Both the position numbers and the translations under genes were made by a program. This document shows positions 7,234-13,419 of a stretch of DNA of 13,419 nucleotides, piece after piece. The stretch's first letter is position 1, and every line of letters starts with the position of its first letter. A model generated the notes under the pieces. That model was not told where the DNA came from. It worked only from the letters and a program-made list of their open reading frames with translations, and made no database searches. Origin of the DNA: DATJWY01 sp035500775 (GTDB lineage Bacteria; Pseudomonadota; Alphaproteobacteria; Acetobacterales; Acetobacteraceae); contig DATJWY010000093.1 in NCBI GenBank assembly GCA_035500775.1, positions 1-13,419 of the forward strand, written 5' to 3'.

Positions 7234-8598
7234 ATGACCCAAGCCCGCACCCTTTTCGGCACGGATGGCATTCGCGGCACGGCGAACGCTGATCCGATGA
7301 CGGCCGAGACGGCATTGCGTCTGGGCCAGGCGGCGGGCCTGATGTTCATGCGCGGCGCGCATCGTCACAAGGTGCTGGTTGGCAAGGACACGCGTCTCTC
7401 CGGCTACATGATCGAGTCCGCCCTCGTCGCGGGCTTCACCAGCGCCGGCATGGATGTCACCTTAATCGGCCCGCTGCCGACGCCGGCCATCGCCATGCTC
7501 ACGCGCAGCATGCGCGCCGATCTCGGGGTGATGATCTCGGCCTCGCACAACCCGTTCGAGGATAACGGCATCAAGCTGTTCGGCCCGGACGGGTTCAAGC
7601 TCTCCGACGCGACCGAGGCCGAGATCGAGACGCTGATGGCGAGCGACCTGTCTGGCCGGCTCGCGGCACCCGGCGCGATCGGCCGCGCCGCTCGGCTGGT
7701 CGATGCCGCCGGCCGCTATATCGAGAGCACCAAGGCGAGCTTCCCGCGTGGCCGCACGCTGGAGGGGCTGAAGATCGTCGTCGATTGCGCCAACGGCGCC
7801 GCCTATCGTGTCGCGCCGACCGTGCTGCGCGAGCTGGGGGCGGAGGTCGTCGCCATCGGCGCCCAACCCAACGGGACCAACATCAATCGCGAGTGCGGCT
7901 CGACCGTGCCGGCGCAGCTCTGCGCGCAGGTCCTGGCGCATGGCGCCGATCTCGGCATCGCGCTCGACGGCGACGGCGACCGCATGCTGCTCTCCGACGA
8001 GCAGGGGCGCCTGATCGACGGCGACCAGATCCTGGCGCTGATCGCCCGCTCCTGGGGCCGTGCCGGGCGGCTGACCGGCGACGGGGTGGTGGCGACCGTC
8101 ATGTCCAATCTCGGGCTGGAGCGTTTCCTCGCCGGCGAGGGGCTGAAGCTGTACCGCACGCGTGTCGGCGACCGCTATGTCGCCGAGCAGATGCGGCTCG
8201 CGGGCATCAATGTCGGCGGCGAGCAATCGGGGCACATGATCCTGTCCGATTTCGCCACCACCGGCGACGGGTTGCTGGCGGCATTGCAAGTGTTGGCGGT
8301 GATCGTCGAGGAAGGACGGAAGGCGAGCGCGGTGTGCCGGGTGTTCACGCCGCTGCCGCAATTGCTGCGGAACGTGCGCTTCTCCGGTCCGTCGCCGCTG
8401 TCGCATCCGGAGGTGAAGGCGGCGGTCGCCGAAGTGGAAGCGAACCTCGGCACCGCCGGCCGTGTCCTGTTGCGGCCGAGCGGCACCGAGCCCGTCATCC
8501 GGGTGATGGCGGAAGCGGAGGATGAGGCGGTGGTTGAACGGGTGGTTAGTCATCTGTGTGCCACGATCGCCGCGGTGGCACAGAAAGAGGTGGTCTGA
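7234..8598 (+). CDS. glmM: GlmM, phosphoglucosamine mutase
   Basis: Converts glucosamine-6-phosphate to glucosamine-1-phosphate, the step leading to UDP-GlcNAc for peptidoglycan and lipopolysaccharide. The 454-residue protein begins with FGTDGIRGTAN (8-18). It carries the phosphoserine loop ISASHNPFEDNGIK (101-114; S104 is the expected phosphorylated serine), the magnesium-binding loop LDGDGDR (244-250; D245, D247, D249), the sugar-binding motif GGEQSGHM and the C-terminal phosphate-binding loop LRPSGTEPVIRV. Length is typical and the motif set is complete. It has a clear GGAG ribosome-binding site. thiD begins one nucleotide after its stop, so the two genes very likely form a translationally coupled pair. 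Confidence 0.98.
   Translation: MTQARTLFGTDGIRGTANADPMTAETALRLGQAAGLMFMRGAHRHKVLVGKDTRLSGYMIESALVAGFTSAGMDVTLIGPLPTPAIAMLTRSMRADLGVMISASHNPFEDNGIKLFGPDGFKLSDATEAEIETLMASDLSGRLAAPGAIGRAARLVDAAGRYIESTKASFPRGRTLEGLKIVVDCANGAAYRVAPTVLRELGAEVVAIGAQPNGTNINRECGSTVPAQLCAQVLAHGADLGIALDGDGDRMLLSDEQGRLIDGDQILALIARSWGRAGRLTGDGVVATVMSNLGLERFLAGEGLKLYRTRVGDRYVAEQMRLAGINVGGEQSGHMILSDFATTGDGLLAALQVLAVIVEEGRKASAVCRVFTPLPQLLRNVRFSGPSPLSHPEVKAAVAEVEANLGTAGRVLLRPSGTEPVIRVMAEAEDEAVVERVVSHLCATIAAVAQKEVV
8587..8590 (+). promoter_or_regulatory. thiD ribosome-binding site inside the end of glmM
   Basis: GAGG lies 9 nt before the GTG at 8600, within the last codons of glmM. It supports GTG 8600 as the thiD start. The longer reading frame from 8522 would overlap glmM by 77 nt and lacks family similarity in the added residues. 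Confidence 0.6.
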
Positions 8599-8599
8599 C

Positions 8600-9403
8600 G
8601 TGAAGGGGCGCGTTCTGGTCGTCGCCGGCTCCGATTCCGGGGGCGGCGCGGGGATACAGGCCGACATCAAGGCGATCACCGCGCTCGGCGGCTATGCTGC
8701 CACCGCGATCACGGCGCTGACCGCGCAGGATACGCTGGGCGTGCACGGGGTGCATGTGGTGCCGCCGGCCTTCCTGCGGCAGCAGATGGAATGCGTGCTC
8801 GGCGATATCGGCGCCGATGCGATCAAGATCGGCATGCTCGCCACGCCGGAGACCGTGGATCTGGTCGCGGACGTGCTCGTGCCCCATGCCGGCACGCCGC
8901 TCGTCCTGGACCCGGTGATGGTGGCGAAGGGCGGCGCGCCTCTGCTCGCCGCCGACGCGGTGGCGACGATCAAACGCCGGCTGCTGCCGCTCGCCACTCT
9001 GATCACCCCGAACCTGCCGGAAGCCGAGGTGCTCGCCGGCATGAGCATCCCCGACGAAACCGCCATGCGGCACGCGGCGGAGGCGTTGCTCACCCTCGGC
9101 GTGCCGGCCGTGTTGCTCAAGGGCGGCCATCTCTCCGGCCCGGTGGTGCAGGACATTCTCGTCAGTGACGAGGGACTCGAGGTCTTTACCTCGCCGCGGC
9201 AGTACACCCGGGACACGCATGGCACGGGCTGCACCCTCGCGAGCGCCATCGCGACCGGGCTGGCACAGGGCTACACGCTGCGCGATGCGGTGCGGCGCGC
9301 ACGGGCCTATTTGCAGGCGGCGATCGCGCAGGCGCCCGGCTACGGCAGCGGGCATGGGCCGCTCAACCATGCCGTCACCGTCGACCCCACGCGCTTCGAC
9401 TGA
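8600..9403 (+). CDS. thiD: ThiD, hydroxymethylpyrimidine (phosphate) kinase
   Basis: Phosphorylates 4-amino-5-hydroxymethyl-2-methylpyrimidine and then its monophosphate, giving the pyrimidine half of thiamine. The start is GTG at 8600 and the product is 267 residues, the usual family length. Motifs are VAGSDSGGGAGIQADIKA (8-25), TALTAQDT (38-45; Q43 matches the Gln that favours the pyrimidine substrate in the Salmonella enzyme), KIGML (76-80), LDPVMVAKGG (103-112), LITPNLPEAEVL (134-145), LLKGGHL (172-178) and the anion-hole/catalytic segment HGTGCTLASA (207-216) with C211. It overlaps no other thiamine gene here; its partner is glmM, one nucleotide upstream, so its expression probably follows glmM. 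Confidence 0.96.
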   Translation: MKGRVLVVAGSDSGGGAGIQADIKAITALGGYAATAITALTAQDTLGVHGVHVVPPAFLRQQMECVLGDIGADAIKIGMLATPETVDLVADVLVPHAGTPLVLDPVMVAKGGAPLLAADAVATIKRRLLPLATLITPNLPEAEVLAGMSIPDETAMRHAAEALLTLGVPAVLLKGGHLSGPVVQDILVSDEGLEVFTSPRQYTRDTHGTGCTLASAIATGLAQGYTLRDAVRRARAYLQAAIAQAPGYGSGHGPLNHAVTVDPTRFD

Positions 9404-9557
9404 TATCGGAGCAGACCCGGGATCGTTCGGGCCACGGCGGTACGTCAAACCGGGTCAGCGGGCATGACGCTTTCTTCCAAACCGAGGCTGCTTTAAGAGC
9501 GGGCGCCTGTCCGCGCCCCGCGATCCGGGGTGCCCGCCCAGCAGGAAAGAGCCGCCC
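9404..9557 (+). promoter_or_regulatory. serC leader with competing hairpins
   Basis: The 154-nt thiD-serC gap can fold in two mutually exclusive ways near its 3' end. One is GGGCGC 9501-9506 with GCGCCC 9513-9518 (6-nt loop). The other is the 9-bp arms 9499-9507 with 9529-9537 (one G-U), which ends 5 nt before the AGGAAAGAG ribosome-binding site at 9543-9551. This could let the leader tune serC translation. A conserved 'serC' RNA motif is known upstream of serC in alphaproteobacteria; whether this leader belongs to it cannot be decided by eye. No clear promoter was recognised. Confidence 0.35.
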
Positions 9558-10721
9558 ATGGCCGCCGAAGCCAGGCCGCATATTCGCCCGGCCAGCCCCT
9601 ATTTCTCCTCCGGCCCCTGCGCCAAGCGGCCCGGCTGGTCACTGGACGCGCTCCCGACCGCGCTGCTCGGCCGCAGCCACCGCGCGAAGCCGGGCAAGGC
9701 GGCGCTCGCGGAGGTGATCGAGCGTTCCAAGGCCGTGCTCGGCATGCCGGCGGATTGGCGGCTCGGCATCGTCCCCGGCTCGGATACCGGCGCGTTCGAG
9801 ATGGCGATGTGGTCGCTGCTCGGCCCGCGCGGCGTGGACGTGCTCGCCTTCGAGAGCTTCTCGGCCACCTGGGCGGCCGACATCGTGCGCCAGCTGCGGC
9901 TCTCGGAGACGCGGGTGCTGGAGGCGCCGTATGGCGCGCTGCCGGACCTCGCCGCGATCGACCCCGCGCACGACCTGGTTTTCGCCTGGAACGGCACCAC
10001 CTCCGGCGTCCGCATGCCGGGCGGCGACGCCATCGCCGCTGGCCGCGAGGGCCTCGCGCTGTGCGACGCGACCTCCGCCGTGTTCGCCATGGAGGTGCCC
10101 TGGGACCGGCTCGATGTCGTCACCTGGTCCTGGCAGAAGGTGCTGGGCGGGGAGGGGGCGCATGGCATGCTGGCGCTCTCGCCGCGCGCCGCCGAGCGGT
10201 TGCGGAGCTACACGCCGCCCTGGCCGATGCCGAAGCTGTTCCGTCTCGCGGAGGGCGGCAAGATCGGCGAGGGCGTCTTCGCCGGCGACACCATCAACAC
10301 GCCGAGCATGCTCTGCGTCGAGGACGCGCTGGACGGGCTGCGCTGGGCCGAATCGATCGGCGGCCTGCCGGGGCTGATCGCGCGCAGCGAGTCCAATCTC
10401 GCCGCCGTGGCGCGCTGGGTGGAACGCACCCCCTGGGTGGAGTTCCTGGCCGCGCGGCCGGAGATCCGCTCCAGCACCTCCATCTGCCTGAAGATCGTCG
10501 CGCCCTGGTTCACGGCGCTGCCCGCCGCGGCGCAGGCCAAGGCGGCGAAGGCGATGGCCGATTGCCTGGAGGCCGAGGGCGTCGCCTTCGATATCGGGTC
10601 ATATCGCGACGCGCCGCCGGGGCTGCGCATCTGGGGCGGCGCCACGGTGGAGACCAGCGATATCGAGGCGTTGCTGCCTTGGTTGGACTGGGCTTGTGCG
10701 CGGGTGGAGAGCGCGGTCTAA
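9558..10721 (+). CDS. serC: SerC, phosphoserine aminotransferase (alphaproteobacterial type)
   Basis: PLP enzyme that transaminates 3-phosphohydroxypyruvate to phosphoserine, the second step of serine synthesis; related enzymes also act in pyridoxal phosphate synthesis. The 387-residue protein opens with YFSSGPCAKRPGW (15-27), then LLGRSHRAKPGKAAL (36-50), IVPGSDTGAFEMAMWSLLG (71-89) and FAWNGTTSG (142-150). It has CDATSAVFAM (169-178; D170 should contact the PLP ring nitrogen) and SWQKVLGGEGAHGM (191-204), where K194 is the expected Schiff-base lysine. The pattern fits the longer SerC form of alphaproteobacteria and Methanosarcina rather than the E. coli form. The ATG has a good AGGAAAGAG site. 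The stop is followed immediately by repeat copy B; serA, the usual next gene in many relatives, is not here. Confidence 0.95.
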   Translation: MAAEARPHIRPASPYFSSGPCAKRPGWSLDALPTALLGRSHRAKPGKAALAEVIERSKAVLGMPADWRLGIVPGSDTGAFEMAMWSLLGPRGVDVLAFESFSATWAADIVRQLRLSETRVLEAPYGALPDLAAIDPAHDLVFAWNGTTSGVRMPGGDAIAAGREGLALCDATSAVFAMEVPWDRLDVVTWSWQKVLGGEGAHGMLALSPRAAERLRSYTPPWPMPKLFRLAEGGKIGEGVFAGDTINTPSMLCVEDALDGLRWAESIGGLPGLIARSESNLAAVARWVERTPWVEFLAARPEIRSSTSICLKIVAPWFTALPAAAQAKAAKAMADCLEAEGVAFDIGSYRDAPPGLRIWGGATVETSDIEALLPWLDWACARVESAV

Positions 10722-10836
10722 CCAGGGGCGCTGCCCCTGGACCCCGCTGGGGCCTTGAGGCCCCGGACCCCCGATCACTTAAGTAACGGATTCCAAAGGC
10801 TACGCCTTTGGCGGGATCCAGGGGCAGCGCCCCTGG
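10722..10836 (+). repeat. Composite palindromic repeat, copy B (serC-hisZ)
   Basis: A 115-bp element begins at the base after the serC stop. Its 26-bp ends are inverted repeats of each other (10722-10747 and 10811-10836, one mismatch). Four hairpins lie in series: CCAGGGGC/GCCCCTGG (10722-10740, loop GCT), GGGGCC/GGCCCC (10749-10764, loop TTGA), CCAAAGGC/GCCTTTGG (10793-10811, loop TAC) and CCAGGGGC/GCCCCTGG (10818-10836, loop AGC). The 8-bp palindrome ACTTAAGT (10777-10784) lies in the centre. Its sequence closely matches the reverse complement of copy A over the whole length. It may act as a transcription or RNA-decay boundary for serC. It fills most of the 154-nt serC-hisZ gap. Confidence 0.9.
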
Positions 10837-10854
10837 TTGCCGTCCCTCTCAGAG

Positions 10855-10863
10855 TGCTATAGG
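10855..10863 (+). promoter_or_regulatory. Possible extended -10 before hisZ
   Basis: TGCTATAGG at 10855-10863 resembles an extended -10 (TGN-TATAAT). It lies only 12 nt before the hisZ ATG, so a transcript from it would be nearly leaderless. The best -35-like string, TTGCCG at 10837-10842, has a short 15-nt spacer. Weak evidence. Confidence 0.2.
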
Positions 10864-10875
10864 CCGCACACACCG

Positions 10876-12027
10876 ATGAACAACGATTTCATCCCCAGCC
10901 CGGCCTTGTTGCCGGCCGGCCTGCGCGACATGCTCCCGCCCGAGGCCGAGAACGAGGCTGCCTCTGTCGAGGCGCTGATGGCGGCGTTTGCCGCGCACGG
11001 CTATCAGCGCGTGAAGCCGCCGCTGCTGGAGTTCGAGGACAGCCTGCTCGCGGGTTCCGGCGCCGCCGTCGCCGAGCAGACCTTCCGGGTCATGGACCCG
11101 GACACCCATCGGATGATGGGGCTGCGCCCGGACATCACGCCGCAAGTGGCGCGCATCGCCGCCACCCGGCTCACCAACGCGCCGCGCCCGCTGCGCCTCT
11201 CTTATGCGGGGCAGTGCGTGCGGGTGCGCGGCTCGCAGCTCAGCCCGGACCGCCAGGTGGCGCAGACCGGCATCGAGCTGATCGGGGTGGACAGCCCGGA
11301 AGCCGACGCGGAGATCGTCGTGGTCGGCGCCGAGGCGCTGGCCGCGCTCGGCCTGACCCGGGTCAGCTTCGACCTGACCCTGCCGACCCTGGTGCCGACC
11401 CTGCTCGACGAGGCCGGCTTCACCGGCCCGGCCCGGCAGGCGCTGAGCCGCGCGCTGGACCGCAAGGACGCGGCGGCGGTGACCGAGCATGGCGGCCGGC
11501 TCGCGCGCACGCTCACCGATCTGTTGCTCGCCGCCGGCCCGGCGCAGAGCGCGCTCGCGGCATTGCAGGCGGCGGACTTGCCGCCGCTCGCCCGGGCGCT
11601 CAGCGAGCGTCTGGCGGAAACCGTGCGCGTGCTGCGGGAGCGCACGCCCGCGGTGAAGCTCACCATCGACCCGGTCGAGTTCCGCGGCTTCCGTTACCAC
11701 ACGGGCATCGCGATCACCGTGTATGCGCCGGGGCGGCATGAGGAACTCGGCCGAGGCGGCCGGTATCTCTGCGGCGAGGCGGAGCCGGCGACCGGCCTGA
11801 CCTTGTTCCCGGACGCGGTGCTGAGCCTCGCCCCGCCGCGCCCCGTTCGCCCGCGCGTGTTCCTGCCGCACGGCACGCCGCTTCCGGTCGCGGACTCGCT
11901 GCGCCGGCAAGGTTTCGCCACCGTCGCCGGGCTCGCCCCGGTGGCCGACCCGGCGCGGGAAGCGCGCCGGCTGGGCTGCACTCATCTCGCGCAAAATGGC
12001 GCGGCGCTTCCCCTGGCTTCGGAGTAG
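10876..12027 (+). CDS. hisZ: HisZ, ATP phosphoribosyltransferase regulatory subunit
   Basis: Catalytically inactive histidyl-tRNA synthetase paralogue that joins short-form HisG to form the first enzyme of histidine synthesis and confers feedback control. The ATG at 10876 gives 383 residues. The class II synthetase-like core is visible: LLPAGLRDMLPPEA (11-24), LRPDITPQVARIAA (83-96), the motif-2 region LSYAGQCVRVRG (108-119), QTGIELIG (130-137), FRGFRYHTGIAITVYA (269-284) and a motif-3-like GRGGRY. The short length without a full anticodon-binding domain favours HisZ over HisS. The ribosome-binding site is poor (AGG, 12 nt away). A TTG at 10837 would add 13 residues partly encoded by repeat flank and is unlikely. 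purA follows after 3 nt. Confidence 0.92.
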   Translation: MNNDFIPSPALLPAGLRDMLPPEAENEAASVEALMAAFAAHGYQRVKPPLLEFEDSLLAGSGAAVAEQTFRVMDPDTHRMMGLRPDITPQVARIAATRLTNAPRPLRLSYAGQCVRVRGSQLSPDRQVAQTGIELIGVDSPEADAEIVVVGAEALAALGLTRVSFDLTLPTLVPTLLDEAGFTGPARQALSRALDRKDAAAVTEHGGRLARTLTDLLLAAGPAQSALAALQAADLPPLARALSERLAETVRVLRERTPAVKLTIDPVEFRGFRYHTGIAITVYAPGRHEELGRGGRYLCGEAEPATGLTLFPDAVLSLAPPRPVRPRVFLPHGTPLPVADSLRRQGFATVAGLAPVADPAREARRLGCTHLAQNGAALPLASE

Positions 12028-12030
12028 TTC

Positions 12031-13320
12031 ATGGCCAATGTCGCGGTGATCGGCGCCCAGTGGGGCGACGAAGGCAAGGGAAAGGTCGTCGATTGGCTGG
12101 CCAGCCGGGCGGACATCGTCGTCCGCTTCCAGGGCGGGCACAATGCCGGGCACACGCTGGTCGTGGGCAATCAGACCTACAAGCTCTCGCTGCTGCCGAG
12201 CGGTCTCGTGCGCGGCAAGCTCGGCATCATCGGCAATGGCGTGGTCGTCGATCCCGAGGCGCTGCTCTCCGAGATCGAGCGGGTGCAGTCCCAGGGGCTC
12301 GCCGTCACGCCGGAGACGCTGCGGATCGCCGAGAACGCGGTGCTGATCCTGCCGCTGCATGGCGCGATCGACCGGGCGCGCGAGGCGGCGCGGGGCGAGC
12401 GCAAGATCGGCACCACCGGGCGGGGCATCGGCCCGGCCTATGAGGACAAGGTGGCGCGCCGCGCCATCCGCATCTGCGACCTCGCCGAGCCGAAGACGCT
12501 GAGCGACAAGCTCGACGAGCTGCTGCTGCATCACAACACGCTGCTGAAGGGCCTCGGCGCCGAGACGTTCGAGAAGGAAGCCCTGTTGCAGCAATTGCTG
12601 GCGATGGCGCCGCGTCTGCTGCCCTTCGTCGAGCCGGTCTGGGAGCGTCTGGACGAAGCCCGGCGTGCCGGGCGGCGCGTGCTGTTCGAGGGCGCGCAGG
12701 CGGTGATGCTGGACGTGGATCACGGCACCTATCCGTTCGTGACCAGCAGCAACACCGTGGCGGCGACGGCGGCCAGCGGGTCCGGCGTCGGACCGGGCGC
12801 GGTCGGCTTCGTGCTCGGCATCGCCAAGGCCTATACCACACGGGTCGGTTCCGGGCCGTTCCCGACCGAGCTGACGGATGCGACCGGCCAGTTGCTCGGC
12901 GATCGCGGGCATGAATTCGGCACCGTCACCGGGCGGCGGCGGCGCTGCGGCTGGTTCGACGCGGTGCTGGTGCGGCAGGCGGTGAAGGTCGGCGGCATCC
13001 AGGGGCTCGCCCTCACCAAGCTCGACGTGCTGGACGGGCTGCCGGAACTCAAGATCTGCGTCGGCTACGAGATCGGCGGCGAGGTGCTGCGGCGCCTGCC
13101 GGCGGCGGCGGGCGCGCAGGCGGCGGCGCGGCCCGTGTACGAGACCATGGAAGGCTGGGCCGGGTCCACGCAGGGGGCGCGCTCCTGGGGCGAGCTGCCG
13201 GCACAGGCGGTGAAATACGTGCGGCGGATCGAGGAATTGGTCGAGGCGCCGGTGACGCTGCTTTCCACCAGCCCGGAGCGCGACGACACGATCCTGGTCC
13301 GCGATCCGTTCGAGGGCTGA
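12031..13320 (+). CDS. purA: PurA, adenylosuccinate synthetase
   Basis: Couples IMP to aspartate with GTP, the first committed step to AMP. The 429-residue protein has the standard length. Motifs are GAQWGDEGKGKVVDW (8-22; catalytic D13, phosphate-binding loop to K18), RFQGGHNAGHTLV (32-44; catalytic H41), TTGRGIGPAYEDK, FEGAQAVMLDVDHGTYPFVTSSNT (nucleotide and IMP site), TRVGSGPFPTEL (270-281) and GHEFGTVTGRRRRCGWFD (293-310), followed by LTKLDVLDGL and the C-terminal region. GGAG at 12021-12024, inside the last codons of hisZ, is its ribosome-binding site, so hisZ and purA are probably translated from one mRNA. Confidence 0.98.
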   Translation: MANVAVIGAQWGDEGKGKVVDWLASRADIVVRFQGGHNAGHTLVVGNQTYKLSLLPSGLVRGKLGIIGNGVVVDPEALLSEIERVQSQGLAVTPETLRIAENAVLILPLHGAIDRAREAARGERKIGTTGRGIGPAYEDKVARRAIRICDLAEPKTLSDKLDELLLHHNTLLKGLGAETFEKEALLQQLLAMAPRLLPFVEPVWERLDEARRAGRRVLFEGAQAVMLDVDHGTYPFVTSSNTVAATAASGSGVGPGAVGFVLGIAKAYTTRVGSGPFPTELTDATGQLLGDRGHEFGTVTGRRRRCGWFDAVLVRQAVKVGGIQGLALTKLDVLDGLPELKICVGYEIGGEVLRRLPAAAGAQAAARPVYETMEGWAGSTQGARSWGELPAQAVKYVRRIEELVEAPVTLLSTSPERDDTILVRDPFEG

Positions 13321-13331
13321 CGACGCCTGCG

Positions 13332-13419
13332 AAAAGGGAAGGCCAGGGGCTCCGCCCCTGGACCCCGCCGGGGCCTTGAGGCCCCGGACCCCCGACACTT
13401 AAATAAATGATTCCAAAGG
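13332..13419 (+). repeat. Composite palindromic repeat, copy C (after purA, cut by window end)
   Basis: It begins 11 nt after the purA stop with the flank AAAAGGGAAGG, then hairpin CCAGGGGC/GCCCCTGG (13343-13361, loop TCC), hairpin CCGGGGCC/GGCCCCGG (13368-13387, loop TTGA), an AT-rich centre around CACTTAAATAAATG, and the start of the CCAAAGG hairpin at the window end. It matches copy B in sequence and orientation; about 30 bp, including the second inverted end, should lie beyond 13419. Confidence 0.88.

Noticed and set aside
10837..10875. Upstream TTG start for hisZ
   Set aside because: It begins at the repeat edge, has no ribosome-binding site, and the added 13 residues do not resemble HisZ; ATG 10876 fits the family start.
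10849..13398. 849-codon open frame on the minus strand across hisZ and purA
   Set aside because: It is antisense to two clearly conserved genes, is Arg/Gly/Ala/His-rich with no recognisable domain, and is expected by chance at this G+C content.
6984..13419. Repeats considered as a CRISPR array
   Set aside because: Copies are kilobases apart, in both orientations, about 115 bp long, with no regular spacers and no cas genes.

Overview
The window is a GC-rich bacterial chromosome segment (about 70% G+C by eye) with every gene on the + strand. Gene content, gene order and protein character suggest an alphaproteobacterium, most likely in or near the Acetobacteraceae (Rhodospirillales). The pointers are the tolB-pal-cpoB-tilS-ftsH order, the alphaproteobacterial type of SerC, a HisZ regulatory subunit, and dense GC-rich palindromic repeats between genes. 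The assignment is inference: no rRNA or tRNA is present to anchor it.

Layout. (1) 1-2715, the end of a Tol-Pal envelope module: the C-terminal two-thirds of TolB (cut by the window edge), the lipoprotein Pal, and the coiled-coil/TPR protein CpoB (YbgF). (2) 2747-8598: tilS (tRNA-Ile lysidine synthase), ftsH (membrane AAA+ protease), folP (dihydropteroate synthase) and glmM (phosphoglucosamine mutase). ftsH-folP-glmM is the same order as in enterobacteria. (3) 8600-13320, biosynthetic enzymes: thiD (1 nt after glmM), serC, hisZ and purA (3 nt after hisZ). No gap between genes exceeds 300 nt. The longest is 1555-1836 after pal, which holds two hairpins and no gene.

All complete genes are housekeeping genes of expected length with intact key motifs. 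No phage, defence, conjugation or secondary-metabolite system is visible. The unusual content is a family of short non-coding elements of about 115 bp built from nested palindromes with inverted-repeat ends. One copy lies between folP and glmM, one between serC and hisZ in the opposite orientation, and a third starts after purA and is cut by the window end. A single hairpin related to the element ends follows ftsH. The folP copy supplies the last 14 codons of FolP, and its TAA stop is exactly the 3-nt loop of one of the hairpins.

The genes do not form one pathway. They combine outer-membrane constriction (Tol-Pal-CpoB), peptidoglycan precursor supply (GlmM), protein quality control (FtsH), tRNA decoding (TilS), and folate, thiamine, serine, histidine and purine synthesis.
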